In this document: positions 24,333 to 38,300 of the stretch, in pieces
Numbering within the stretch: the stretch's first letter is position 1
Layout of the letters: each line of letters opens with the position of its first letter
Assembly: GCF_947623445.1 (NCBI RefSeq)
Contig: NC_135241.1
Span: 2,978,501 to 3,042,500 of the forward strand
DNA length: 64,000 nt
Direction of reading: 5' to 3'
Origin: Clavelina lepadiformis
Taxonomy: Eukaryota > Chordata > Ascidiacea > Aplousobranchia > Clavelinidae
The notes under the pieces: model-generated
Database searches by the model: none
What the model saw: the letters and a program-made list of their open reading frames with translations, nothing else
Told to the model about the DNA's origin: nothing
Program-made: the position numbers and the translations under genes

Positions 24333-25019
24333 AAAGAACCTCCAGTATTTGCTGGCAGATTATGTGATGGAGATTCACGACTAAAGAGACTTAAATTTTA
24401 TTTCACATTTTCTCTTTTGCGTTTTTGAAATGAAAACCTTACGGCAATTATATTTGTGGTCGCACACACGATCATATCTCCTTTCGTGGAAAAGTTACAT
24501 TTTGCGTGGAGTCATAACTAGCATGTTTCTTTTTATGCAAGCATATAGCATCATACATAACTAGGATATTCTTATTGTTCATGTGATGTGTAACTACTTG
24601 TTACTGCAGTATGTGTTGTTTCTAAATTTGCTAGATTAATCTAACAATTGTAAATCTTCCTCTGTAGAATTTTACTGTCGTTATAAGAAGCACACTATTA
24701 TACTTGAGATAAAGAGTATTTTGAGTAGGCCACGATTTGAATGGAACGAAATAATTTCGAGTGGGATAAAACAAGCCATGATTGTTGTCTTCAGATATTG
24801 CACGGCCAATGTGGAAACAAACGTAAAGAAATTTTCTCGGTCGCAATGCCATTACAAGCAAATAGGTTTTTGCGCGACAGGATCATATGCACTTGACACG
24901 GATCTTGTGTTATCGAATAGCCTTGGGCGTAATGCAGCTCGTCTTGAATGCCAGCCTAATTCCCGGTCATGTAGATTGCAGCATAGTGATAGATAGATAG
25001 TGATAGACATAGTTGGCTG
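24333..25019. other. Convergent intergenic gap with short GATA microsatellite
   Basis: This lies between two convergent genes. A short gatagatagatag tract is near 24989-25003. Nothing else is supported. Confidence 0.5.
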
Positions 25020-27262
25020 TCATCTTGAAAATTTGCTGTTAATTGAACGAGTTAAAGTTTGAAGAAAAATGTTCGATTTATTGCCGCAATGAAGGTGATT
25101 TTCCACCGCTGGATTTCGTAAGTTGTTCTCCATTTCTTTCAGCAAATATTTTTTAATATCTTCCTCGAAGTTGTACTGAAAATATGTAAAAAAAGTTGCA
25201 GTTGAAAGACAAACCAAAATTAAAACAAAAAGTTTGTAAAGCAACATCTACACAAGCTAACCTGTCGCATAGCATCATTAGCAGCTTTAAACGCTGGCGC
25301 GTAATTATTGTAGTATGTATTGGCATTTCCGTGCACCACGAAAGCACCTTCCTTTTCTGCAGAATCGCAAAATCTTTCCCGATAACCGTCAAAGCAAAAT
25401 TTGTGATGGTAGTTGTATTTGCACGGAAGGTAATACAGACGTTCTACAACGACAAGTGTGAATAAATGATAAAGTACTTGACGAGGATGAGCATTGGAAT
25501 CGAAGACAAATAACCCATGACCTATATCAACCAAAAGATACCTATAGACTGGCGTGTAATCGTCAAAAGTAATAACCATGGCGTTTAATACACGTTAATA
25601 CTCTTAACTCGCGTTCGATGCCATAATTGAAACCACACCTGGGTTATAGTGGAACACGGTGTTAATAAGATTCTGGTCTCCGTACATGTCTTTGATCCCC
25701 AGTCTATAAAGAGGGATTAGCAGGTCTTTATTCCAAGGAGACAGCTTCTTGGATAAGCTTTCATCGGTCTTAAAAATGACTTGCCTCATTCGAGTGAGAT
25801 TCATCAGGAATACCTGAACAAAATGACTGTTTTGTAAACGGATTCACGTTACCGGTAATAGACGTTTGAAGAAAGCACTTGCTAAATGTGATCAAAGAGT
25901 ATTCGATCGTTTAAAAAGCAGTATATATCTTACGCCAGAGTTCACTTGCGTAAACTTTCCGCCTGGCATTTCAATGAAATTTGGGTTGTTTGGGTTGACT
26001 TTAAAATCCCAGCCAACGCGTGGTGCTAGCGCCCCCACTTGGAGTTCATTGAAGAGGTAAAAATGCTGCCAAATTTCCTCCACCGCTCCAAGAAAGATGA
26101 CGTCAGTGTCAACGTAGAGAACAGAATCGACGTCAGCCATGACAGTCTAAACGCAGTCGCAAGGTTTGGGTTAAGTAATTATTCAGTAACGAGCCATCAT
26201 CATAAACAGAATTTGAAACCATAAAAATGTCGGTGTAGGCTTTAGCTGGAGGGGTAGTCTATCACCAGGTACTTTTAAAAAGATCTTTTCGAAAAGGAAG
26301 CCGGTACAGAGATGTAGTGCATTAGTTTGATATTGACTTCAAAGTATACTTCAACAGATGAACAATATCTTAGGCATCTCGTCACAACATGCATATCATA
26401 ACGGACACGTTACGATGATTAATCTTACCGGTAAGAAGAGTCTGAATGATGCGCACGGACCCCACCAATTCATCATTTCTTCCAGCAACTCGCCCTCTAG
26501 CGGATATTGCAGAGAACGAACCGTCATCTTGAATTTGTTTTGAACCGACTTGGGCCAGGACGACACCTGCGAAGGAAAACAGTTGATGAAATAAAATTCC
26601 TGGATTAAAAACAGGTTTAACTATTTAAACTGTTTTGTGTCAAATAATCCTGCGTGTACCTCTTCTTCGAATTTATTTTGGAGGTTTGTCGTGAAAACGT
26701 GAATGTGCAGAAGAGATTCGGTGAACAATACGGCGCTCTTCATCATGGTAAGCGCTTCCGGAAGGATGTTTTCTGATTTTCCAGCGCACGCGACCACCAC
26801 CAAGTGTACAGTCGTGTTTGACGGCATATTTTTTTGATCATTAACATTTCTCGCTAAAGAAATTTTTTGTGCAGGAAGTAGCTGAAGAGGCGCCATTCTG
26901 CAATAAAGTGGTTTTGTTATATTTTTGTTTCATTGTTGACGTTTTATTCAAGGCATACATTTAACTTGCAATTTCTTGGACGGAGAAGAAAAAGAAAAGC
27001 GAAAACCATAAATAATTTCTTTACTACTCCCATATCATATTTGTTTTCACACACACAGCTCTAGTTATTTTTACACGACTTCAGGGTTTCATATGTCATT
27101 CGTGGTTCTCTTGTTTTACTGCAGTTCAATCGCAAATAACATTGCTTACCTCACAGAGCGATCTTGCCGCAGGTTGATGGACTGATAGATGAAAAGAAAA
27201 AGCAAAAGTGTTATGAACAGTCCCACAAGCGATCTCAGAAAACGAAACCTTCTGAAAGGCAT
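25020..27262 (-). CDS. GXYLT: Glucoside xylosyltransferase-type GT8 enzyme
   Basis: GXYLT1/2 add xylose to O-glucose on EGF repeats of Notch and similar proteins in the ER/Golgi. Minus-strand exons: 27262-27150, 26897-26660, 26566-26429, 26146-25934, 25813-25639, 25443-25262 and 25175-25020; all phases close to 404 aa (human GXYLT1 440). It is a type II membrane protein: basic MPFRRFRFLRS, then an anchor FITLLLFLFIY. The GT8 landmarks are HLVVVACAGKSE, WGPCASFRLFLP, the metal-binding YVDTDVIFL (DTD, residues 176-178), VNSGVFLMNLTRMR, GDQNLINTVF, LPCKYNYHHKFC and FVVHGN. All active-site elements are intact. One gene here corresponds to two vertebrate paralogues, so I cannot say GXYLT1 or GXYLT2. 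A wrong but tempting start is Met at 26896; the true first exon is the separate anchor exon. Confidence 0.93.
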
Positions 27263-28271
27263 TCTGCATGTTGCCTGAATAGGAACGCAGCTGCACAAGA
27301 TGCTACATTTCCCATACATTCAATGAACTATACTTGTCACTGCTTCTTTGGGTATTGTTTTAAATTTGTTTAACTGACACCAAATGTAAAAGTTAAGCAT
27401 TGGTTGCGATTAAACATCTGGCCAATGATTTTATTAGGTTTTTGAAGCTGCCTGTTTATTTACACCATTTTACTGTATTTCAGCACTTCATTTATGAACG
27501 TTCTTGTATCTCTAAAGTTTCATACATTAAACATCGTTTTCGGTATATTGCTGATTGTAAGACTTAACGGTTTTATAAAACAATAGCCCTATCCCGTTCT
27601 TATAAGTCGCCATGCCAAAAGTATATTTATCATCAAATCGACCTGGATATGACAACTTTCATATCTAACTCCTAGTCAAACTCTTTTTTTATTGAGTCTG
27701 GAAAGAACTGCAACGTTTTTCAATTGATACAGGCTACTGAGCACAAAAGCCCCAGGCAAAATAGTCTATCATTACGGCTAGCCAAATCCGTTCTTTTCGC
27801 GAAAGCGTAATAGAAAAACTGAGGGATGACGAGCACATCGCCGCATTTGAGAAAATAGAATTAAATGAGAAAGAATTTTGCGTCTGAAACGTGTTCAATG
27901 GGCTAAAGTGAAAGAAAGCTGAAAGTTTTTAGGCTCACTTGGTATGCTGCAGTGTATCCAAGTAAAGGATCACTTTTGCTTACAAAGTGAATGCAAGTCA
28001 AATAACAAGGCAATGGCTAATTCAAAACTCAGTTTTTACTTGATTTTACACATAGGCTTATAAGCCTGCACTCTCCGTAAACATGATGAAGAATTGTCCA
28101 GTGGATTATAATAGGCCTAAGCGTCGAGCTTCGTTTGCTGTTAGAAATTTTGACTTGATTGCAGTATTACAAACAAGAAATAGAATAAACTTACTGTGAA
28201 TGAGATTTTGCCTATTTGTAGGAAAAGTATTTCTGTATCATTCTCTTGATTTCAGGCTATGATTTGCTCTT
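27263..28271. promoter_or_regulatory. Intergenic region between divergent GXYLT and UST genes
   Basis: About 1 kb separates two divergently transcribed Golgi-enzyme genes. No other coding sequence or repeat is evident. It presumably carries both promoters. Confidence 0.45.
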
Positions 28272-29838
28272 ATGGCCTTACGTAGGTTATTTCGTCGCAA
28301 GTTTAACGTGACCGTCCTAATTTGTATTTTTTGTTTTGTCGCGTTTGTAACCATATTTCCACTCCAAAACCGCAAACAAGCAAAACGACTCTCAAGCGAT
28401 TCCAAACATGAAAACATCCCTCGACAAGACCTAGAACTTTTAAAAGATAAGGTGAATATAATATTAGCAAAAAACTTAACCCTTTGTCTGATCATGGTGT
28501 TTTTTGTAGTTGTAGTTGATGCAAAAATCAAAAAAACCATCGCAGAATGGAGCAATGCATGCTATAGTAATAGCAACACTGATATTACTACTCGCATTAA
28601 AAGCGTAAGAACAACGCAACGCCTCTGTTCCACAGGACGAGCGGTTCGTGGTGTACAATAGAGTGCCAAAGTGCGGAAGTATGTCGATGACGACAGTATG
28701 TTATCGGGCTGGTGGCGTCAATGGATTTAAAGTTGCCAGTCCTTACGAAAATGGGGAAAAACAGGCTAAAACGGAAGAAGAACAGGAAGAGTTTATAAAC
28801 TTCTTGCATCAGCAGCCTCCGGGATATTTATACATACGTCATCAATATTTTATTGATTTTACAAGGTATAAAAACCACAATCATGTGAACCATAGCCTAT
28901 TTCGTAGGACAGTTTTTTGAACTTAAAATGCAACTGGAATAAGGGAATGATTTGTTATTGTCTATCTCTCAACATTTTCTTAATGTTTTTATTTAGATTC
29001 AACTCAAAACAGCCAATCTATATTAACATGATTCGAGACCCAATTGCCAGATTTGAGTCATTTTATTATTTTTCTCGCTTCGGCAATGAGCGTGGCGGTG
29101 GAGCGGGAAGAATGAGTGACGTGAGAAGACAAGAGGTTATTACTACTTCATATAAACTGATTGTCAGCTTTGCAGATTTAAAATTAACTAATGATATTTT
29201 TTATAGGGTATAGACGAGTGTATACAAAACAATCGGCAGGAATGTAGCAAACCTTACTGGCAAATGGTGCCCTATTTCTGCGGACAAGATCCTGGATGCA
29301 TGTAAATTTATTTGTTTAGCTTAGACATGACTTAATCTAAACTGTTGTGCTATAATTAGCTATGTTGTAATTTATGCATCGGCATATAGGAGCCGTTCGC
29401 AATGGGCAGTGGATAAAGCTAAGGAGAACATCAAAAAACATTACGTCTTTGTGGGAATTTTAGAAGATCTTGACACAAGCTTGCGGTTACTTGAAGCGAT
29501 CTTGCCGAAGTACTTTAAAAATGCTTTAAACATTTACCACAATCCGGTGAGAATATTTCCAGTACCTTAACTATTTTACATGTTTCTTAAAATGCATGAG
29601 ATATTTTCTTCGTATTGAGATACTTTCTTCTACAAGCTTCTATCAGACACGATTAATTGGTTTACCATATTTTCAGGAAAACGAGAGACTGAAGTTCGAA
29701 ACACATACGAAAAACAAAAAGAAAACGTCAGAGGCCGCCAAGGAATTTTTAAAAACTCAAACCAGTATTAAACTGGAATACGATTTATACTTATTTGTTC
29801 AAAATGAACTAAATTATTTGAGGGCCATTTACTTGTGA
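28272..29838 (+). CDS. UST: Uronyl 2-O-sulfotransferase-like Golgi enzyme
   Basis: UST transfers sulfate from PAPS to the 2-position of uronic acids in chondroitin/dermatan sulfate. Exons: 28272-28451, 28636-28865, 28997-29135, 29207-29301, 29390-29546 and 29677-29838; phases close to 320 aa (human 406). It is a type II protein with a basic N-terminus MALRRLFRRK and anchor VTVLICIFCFVAFVTIF. The 5' phosphosulfate loop is RVPKCGSMSMTT (Lys72; other family members have RVGKCGS). The 3' phosphate block is YINMIRDPIARFESFYYFSR. Further matches are ECSKPYWQMVPYFCGQDPGC and YVFVGILEDLD. Several cysteines of the family are kept. The stem is short and the C-terminus ends at RAIYL. Poly(A) signal AATAAA is at 29903-29908. 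HS2ST is the alternative, but YFCGQ and the ECS block favour UST. Confidence 0.9.
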
Positions 29839-32331
29839 TGCCATATATACTGTATATGCTGTTTAATTTTAATTTTTTATTCCAACTCAAAGATACTACT
29901 CAAATAAAATCATGATGTTAAAGCCTGTTTATCTTTAAGGTCAATGTTGTACGTGCCATGTGGCATATTTATTTTCTATAACTATTTTGCTTTATTCTAG
30001 TCCCTTCGAAAAACATCGTTCATGTATGATTTCTTTGTTGTTCACGTTTGAGGGAATCTCCCAAGCTCGCTTTAATAAAATCAGATTTTAAGTGATAATC
30101 CCGCCTTGTGCCTTTGTTTTTGGCCCAGACTGATATTTAGAGCCTTTCCGTCAACGATCTACGGTAGCACGGCGGACTTTGGCCGTGTTAATTTCTTCGA
30201 TAATTAATTATCGACGTACATACATAGTTTTTAAGTTGGCATATTTTTTAAATAAACGGTTTTGATACAATAAGCCTAATCCCGACTGCCGATTATGACC
30301 GTTTTCAGCAAGATCCTGGGTGCGCCAAACAACCAAAAATGACCAGTGCGGTGCGTAAAAATGCTCAGACGCAATGGAAGTGCGCAATTACACAGTTTGA
30401 CTTATTCAGTCATGAAATCAATTGAAAATTGAGTGCACAGAAATTCTGTCCAAGTTATTAAGTGCAAAATAACGCACCTTGGGTCAGTGCGGTACTGAAC
30501 CTCATGAAAAGCAGTATTGAGTTCGCCTATGCAAAACTCTGTAGTCTGGGGCCTAGTCATGTTGATGTAAACTATTTTGATTGCTGGTGTAAATCTTCCG
30601 CGGACGAAGTTTGCCGATTCTACTCTGGTTCTTGGCCTTGTGCTTAAAGGCAAGCCTTTACTGTGCTTATTGCTGTTGAGTGCGGGCAGTGTCTGTTGTT
30701 TAGCGGCAAAAGTTGAAGTCTAGTGCAGAATTGCACAATCAAACGACACCACAATTTGGTTATTAGGAATTTGTCATACTGATACATAGCCTAGGCCTAG
30801 ACTGTAGCCTAATGCCCCGACTGGCGACTGAAAAGTATGGCAGTTTTTGAAGAGAAGTCGTGCGTACAAACACGGAAATTTTAGGCTAATGGCGTGCACC
30901 GAAGCTTCTGCCCCGATTTTCTGGTGCAAAATTGCCCTTTATGTAAGTATTACGTTGGCGTGGCGTGCTTGACTCTAAAAACAGGCATTGATTTCAGAAA
31001 AAAGATGAGCCAGAAAAAAGAGATATTGATATCTGATCTTATTTTATGCTTTTAGTCAGGTGAAAAGGATGATCGGAAAAAGTTTTTGCTTGTTTTAGAA
31101 AATGGTTCAGAGGTCGTACTTTGCTCGCTAAAAACAAGCCCACAGGTTTTGCGTTTAACCTAGCTAGACCTAGTAGTAGTAGTTTAACCTAGTAGACTTC
31201 AATAATGCATCTCAATTTGTACCTTCCTGCGCCTCGAATATCTTGTCCAAAAGTGTTTTTTTTCTTGTCTGGCCGTTCTCAATGTTAAACATGGAATTTT
31301 GTGTTAATTTTGTTTATATTTACTTGCCATTTTATCATGCAGCTTTTCCACACTAACTGCATTACTGGCTTTATTAATCTGCCAGTTTTGAGTACTTTTG
31401 ACACAAAATTGTAACTTTATTTGTGCTTTATTTTATATGTATATATGCCTTTCTGCTTACTGAAATTTTAACCTTGTAGTAAAACAAATTTGAAACATGT
31501 TAAAATTGGCTAAAACATCAATAACCTCATTTCATTAATTAATGTGTAAGTTTACTTCCTACAAGATTGCTTGATACTTAATAACGCTATCTTGGAAACA
31601 CAACTTGGAAATGATGATTTAAGCAAGTTAATGAGGAAGTGTCAAAAAACATGTTCGGCTTGCCTGAATTTTCTTTTTTTTATTTTGTATTTTGAATTTC
31701 AGGTAAGACATTTGGTAGCAAAATAATTCCAACACTAATTTACAAAATGTCAAAAACTGAGAAAAACATGGAAAATCTTATTTTAATGTTTAAGTGGTCG
31801 ATAAAATGCGTATAAACCATAACAACCATTGGTCGTTTTTACTCATGTTTAATATAACTAACAATAATAAATACTCTCAATGCCGGTATAAAAGCCATAA
31901 TCTCAATTCTCGATTCTAGCCAAATCATATACTGCTAAATTTGCAATGTGTGCAGAATATATTACCAGTGAGTGGCTGCATTTTTACCATTCAATGAAAA
32001 GAAATTGGCGATGGGTGCACACATTCGGTGCACACAATTTTACAAGCTTTGTAATTCCAGCCTGATCTATCGCCAGCCTTATTTACTTTGACTGTTATTA
32101 TCACACTTATCCGTTGCATCATTGCTTGAGCTTTTTTCTTAGCTAATGCCTTATTTCAAACAGTACAATCTACAGATTGGTGAAATAGAATAATAATGAA
32201 ATAAAAATAGTGTGTTCTTTTAAATTAACTTTGCAGTTAACATTAACTTAACCTTAATTTAACTTTACTTTATGAAGGCAATAATTTAATAATCTACCAA
32301 TATACAAAATAGTTGTTATTTTCACTCGAAT
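29839..32331. other. Intergenic, UST to NUP133
   Basis: About 2.5 kb without a supported gene. Short open frames at 30402-30653 on both strands overlap each other and lack splice context. The last 300 bp carry the NUP133 promoter or 5' UTR by position only. Confidence 0.5.
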
Positions 32332-35300
32332 ATGTTTACTCCAAGTCGAAAACGCAGTTCAAACTTGCCTTCTAACAGAAGGTCAGCTGCATCTTTAACT
32401 CCGCGGGCAGTTTCGTCACTGAGAAACACTTCAAGAACCTCTCTCCTTCGAAAATCTCTGGTCTCCAGGTATGAGTTGATGTACTGGTTGTTTTTAAAGA
32501 ATACTTTTTTGTAAAAATGTTAGCATTAAGTATTAGCACAATGTTATTAATTTATGAGTTGGTATTTAGGAATTCTCCTGCTGGAAACACAACACTGTTT
32601 TCTTCGCCAACAATAACAACTGCCTTTACTTCAACACATCACACTTTGCAAGCTTATGAATCTTCTTTGCCTGTCCTTGTCACTGAAGCAATTACACTTG
32701 CAGAAGGTTTTTGTAGTTATTTTATCAGTAGCATAAGCTGGACTGCACATTACCAAACAAGAAACAATGTTTTGAATATGATATATCTTGCTTGTATAGT
32801 AACTGTCAGCAGATAACTTAGAAATGCAGTGTTTTGTATTTGTGTTTTTGGTGCTTTTAGAGCACTTTTTTTTCAGTTGATAAATGTTTCAAATAACGTG
32901 GTTTTATTCTATTCAGATATTTCAGAAATTTCCGTAAAGATAAATGCCCATGGATGGTGCTGGTTGGTTTGCGAATTAAAGCTTTTTGTTTGGACGAATA
33001 AACAAACATCGTCCAAAGTAAGTTCTGCTCATAAATAAAAAAACGGCATTTTGAGATTTGGATTGTTTTTCCATATTTTTATTTGATGTTTTTCCTTTTT
33101 TTTTCAAAGTGAAGCCAAATATCTATCCTAAATTTTATCCCACAAGGAAGTTTTTTCCTGTGTTGGTTACATTTCAAAATATATCTTTTGTGCGTTGTGT
33201 TGTAGATTCCAATCTGTAAAGAAATTCCATTACGTCCGGTTGCCAAGAGCGATGATTATGACGCTGACCTTGTGTCAGTTGACCATGATGATCGTAGCGG
33301 TAATTTAATGGTCACTTCTGTGTCATTGAATGGGAAAGTCACTCACTGGGCCAATATTCTTGTAACCGATAGACCAAATGCAGAAACTGAAGTTGTCTTA
33401 CCCACACAAATCGACCAATGTTTTAATATTACCTACGTTCAGGTACGGCTTGAATTGTAATGTACCTCCACGTATTAACACAAATCTGTAATTCTACTAC
33501 TTGATGTAAAATGTGTTAAAATTGTTTTGCGACAGAGAATGTTAATTTTGTATTTTAAATTTAATTTTTTAGCAACATGGGTTCATACTGAGTACAATAC
33601 ATGGTACATTTTTTCATCTTTATCCATTGCAAGTAAGCATGTTTTAAGAGAATACAGCTTTGTTCAGTAAAAAAAAACCGTAACATAAATGTACGTACGG
33701 TTAATTGCAACACATCAAAAATGTCATTTCACTTTTTCTTCCAGAGTGTGATTTCATGGAAGCAATTGCAAACCTCGAAAGGCACAATTGCTGGGATTAG
33801 TCGTCGTGTTTCATCATTTTTCTTTTCATCAGCTGCTCAAACTGACAACGTGAGCATTTTTTTTATTATTTTTTGAAAAAATTAAGATCAATCATATCAA
33901 TTAGCATATACATTATGGCATTGATATACATTATGGCATTGATATACATTATGGCATGATATTGTCTAATTATTAAGAACTGGTAAACTATTTCTAGATA
34001 TTTTTGTTGTATTTAGGTTCTTCAGGTGTTCTGTGTAGGAGCAAAAGTTCAAGGGGAATATGAAGTAATTGTATTGTCGCAAACTTTGCTGCAACGGTGG
34101 AAAGTGGTTTTCAGCAATGGTAAGGAGACGTTGGGTCCTTTGCAAATGACAGCAGAAATTGATTTGGTTCAGATACTGCTTCCTCGATTGAGCAATATCA
34201 TCTGGGTAATATGTTGTTAACGTTTTTATTTTTATTATACAACAGTATTTGTATCAAGGATGAGTTTAGCTGGAAACAATTTTGCATGTATGTACTATGA
34301 ACAAAAAAATTAAAATTTTCTGCACGTTTTTCACGACATATAAGTAAATAAATAAATGAAATAAATACAACTAAATAAATAAATAAACCAACCTAACAAT
34401 TGAATGACCCAAGATAAATATCTAGTCTGCTCTGTCGACAGCATGACAACAAACCCTCAGCTAAAATGTGGCCTGTAGATGCCAGACAGGCAACAAAGCA
34501 TGGAGCGGTTGCTGTGTTGGTTGCCATAACTGAGTCAGTGGACTCATCATCATTGCCAATGCACTATGCCGTGTGTGTTATTCCAAACCTGAACAACCTA
34601 AATGAGATTAATGTGATTCTTTTGCAACACACTCGTCTTTACTCAGTAAGATTTTGTGCTTAGAAATATTTTTCGAGGTATTTTTGGTTTATCTTTGTAG
34701 CTTAATGGTATAGTTTTTGTGGTTAGCTTAAGATCAGCTGAAAACTATAGTGAAACACTATGAAACATTACATAACCAGTACTGTTGTCTTGTTGCAGAA
34801 AAACTCGGAGAGTGAACTATTGTCATATGAATTGGTTGTTGATAATCCAATAGCACGTTCCCTTCAGCATTTTGCAATTTGGTGCTCTGACAAAATTATT
34901 TTGCGAAGTGTTGCTTCCGGAAGTGATGACATCGTGGAAGACAACGTGCCATTCAACTCACCAGGTGACTTAAAAGAAAAAACATGAAAACCATGAAAGA
35001 TAGAGGTATTGGGGTAAAAGGTCAGAGGCAGCCAATTGCTTTTGTTTGCTTCACAGGAGACAGAATACTTGGGGCAGGGCAATGCGATGGCCAATGCATA
35101 TTTCTGAGTGCTTTAAATGACCTCATCACGTCAAGCTGCAGCTTTGACAGCCACCTTCCATCTTTCCTGGAGGAGTCAATTCTAAACACTTCAAACCTAG
35201 TGATGCAGGTAGGACCTTCGACGTAAAGTGACTGTCACTCTGTCAAACTTTACATAGTGATGTGGTTATTAGGAATGTGCTAAATTGAAAAAGACTTGGA

Positions 35301-38300
35301 ATCGTGAGAATACGAATAATGGAGTTTGATAAATGACAGACATTGATTTAGATTTTGTGTATATGACTTCATAACAACACTCGTAAACATTTTACCATCT
35401 CTCTTGATTTTCTTTGCTTTTCACAAAGTAAAAGATTCAGGTTTGGGAGAATAACAAAAATGGTTAACATTCATGATATTCGGACTCATGGTCGTAATGC
35501 ACACCCCTAGTGGTTATGAATACTGCACGGTTGTAATTACATGGTCAGATAACCTAATATAATAATATCTTCGTCTTCATCAGTCTCCACCGCAGCCGAG
35601 TCGGAGCATGTCAAGCATCCCTGGGACTCCAGTGATGACACAAGCAAAGATGGAGCAGCTTGAATCCAGTGAAAACTGTGCACAGCGTTTACAAGCTGCC
35701 TTTTTATATTACTGCAGACTTAATTTGGTAAACAAGTTTCAATCTAATATCTGTATGCAGTGTCCATGTGTGTAAGTTTGTTCAAATTTGTGATGAGGTC
35801 AACTAAGAGATATATTCAACTTCAGGAGCAAGCACAATCTCTCGTTTCTGAAGCATTTTCAACGGAGGATGCAATGAAGTTACTCGATAGTGCAGTGGAG
35901 TGTGTCAGCTGCAATCTTATCGATGATTACCCAGCGCAAGACCCCCGATGGGCAGAATCAGTTCCAAGAGGTTTAGGAAGCTTTTTAGTGCCTTTATATG
36001 ATCGATCTGCTTGGGGTAATTATTTGATGATTTTGACTTTTTGAATATTATCCTACTTCTTCAGATGTTGCTGTGGATCACTCTGCCTCAACTGGTTCAA
36101 TGATTCTTCTACATCAATTAGAAGACAAGCAGAAAGCGCACTCCTTATTTCTTAAGTTTCTTGCTGAGGTAAGTGTCCGTTAAATTTTGAACCCCAGCTA
36201 GTTACTATGTGCCATTTTCTGTACACTCCATGGCTCATGTCACACACACAGTAGCTAGGATTTTTGATGTCTATTGTTCGTAACTTCACAGGTTAACATC
36301 TGGAGCCGACTCAGTTTCATTCGCTCTGGCCGTGATAAGACTGTTACCCGATGGAAACTGAGTGAACACGCAGAGAAGCTTCAGGCTGCCATTAGTTTAG
36401 TGCAGAAACATCCTTCACATCAAGGTAAATGTCAGTCTAACCACCAACTTGCAACACCTGACAACTTGTTTTTCTTCTACCTAATTCAATGCATGTTGAA
36501 GTCTTATCATTTCTTACTTTGAAGATGTGTTTTTTATTTTATTCTAATTCTTTTAATTTTCAAATTGTTTCTTCTTTAGTGATAGTTGATGCATCGATTC
36601 GTAGAGCCCTTGATGCTAGAGGGAAGTTGGCAAGCATCACTGGGCTAACGCAAAGGGATTTCTTCTACAGAGAGGTAGGCTAAAATGACAAGATAATTTA
36701 ACCCAAGTTTTGGATAACAGCATTTTCTTTTGAATGCAAATGCATGTCTTGCTCATCCAGACGTTCTGTTAAAGATTAAAATTTTTCGCGTAAGGTGTCC
36801 AAGGTCGATGAGATATTTGAATACTTGCTTGAAGAGGAGGAAAAGTTGCTCATGAAGAGTTCTCTTTCTTCCAGAGAAAAGGCGACCATTATTTCTGGAG
36901 TTAACTCAGTGTTTGAGGTAAACATGACTGTTGTTGCATTCTCTTAGTTATTTTTGTATCAGGTGGATAACTTCATGTCAAGGATACACGACATAGTTTG
37001 TGTTTGTTTCAATAATGCGCTTATCTTTATGTTTGTGTTCATGGTTCAGAGTATGCTGGGTAGCGCACGTCATTGTCGTAAAGCTCACGCGTTGGAAGAT
37101 GCTGATAGAAGGGTAGAGCGCATTCCTTGGACAGTAAAGAGTGGGCATATTAATATCCGGAACACCGTGATACAACAGGTACCAGTACCAAATTTTCATG
37201 CAGATTTTGTTTTAATACCTTGTTTTAAATGTTTACATTTTTTGCACTTAATCTCTTTTAGTTGGCACTTTTGTCATCACCTAATTGAAACCCTGGGCCC
37301 TGCCTTATGGTTGTGTTACACAGTACAGCATTTCAGATTAGAAAACATTAAGATTTCTAACTAAAGTGTTGTGAAAACTAACCTTTCTCAATTGTGATGA
37401 AACACTTTGCAGCATAAACGCATTGTTGAAAGAGGGATACTGGAAGCCGAGGACAGTCAACAGAAGGCAATACTTTATCAGTCTTTGGTTAACTTGGCAG
37501 ACCTTATTTTAGATGGTTATCAGGAACAACTTATGTCACTTTCTTTTGATGAAAGCAAATCCTCACGCAAGGCTGAGGTCAAAGAATTATATGAAATGCA
37601 CAGGCTTGAACTTATCGGACCCATATGTAAGTGTTACGCTGTTTTGGTTACGAAAATTTACGGAAAAATTGTTCTCCATGTGTTCTATGGTGACGCATTA
37701 GTTGAGAAATATAACCTGTTGCCTGTATCTCAAGTAAAGTGATTATAACAGGTCATTTATATGATTTTTATATAACAAGAAAAATTACATTTCAGTGGCG
37801 ATCGGTCAAAAGGAAAAAGCTGCGTTTCTTGCCGAAAAATATCATGACTTTGACATCTTGGTAACTTTGTGTGATGAATCGCATGATCATGAAAGAATGA
37901 AACCTTACATGAGAAGATTTGCTGCTCAAGTAAGTTGAAAGTTTCTGTTTCATATCTTATACAGCTGGGAAATTTCGTCAGGTGTCAGTGCTAATTCTAA
38001 GGTCAGCGCGATGATAATCTGCAGTAGTAGCAACGCAAGCTAAACAAAGCAGATATAATTACAGATAAATTATGCAATGCCTTCACTATTTAGGGGTTTG
38101 CAAAATTTCTTTTTAACTGGTATTTGGAGCGTAAAGAATATCGCAAACTCCTGTCATGCTGTGATGATGATATGACCAACCAGCAAGAGTTGAAAGTATT
38201 TCTAAAACATCACCCCAAGCTTGCTTGGATGCATCAAGTTAAGTCAGGTATGTTGCTGCTATTTTTATGGTATCTCGTAACACTCAAGTCTTATTCATTT

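Noticed and set aside
26160-26200. In-frame PKPCDC just upstream of GXYLT exon 4, resembling the family's FKPCAS
   Set aside because: A TAG follows before the exon, and the true match (WGPCASFRLFLP) lies in exon 3; the acceptor gtttag explains the stop.
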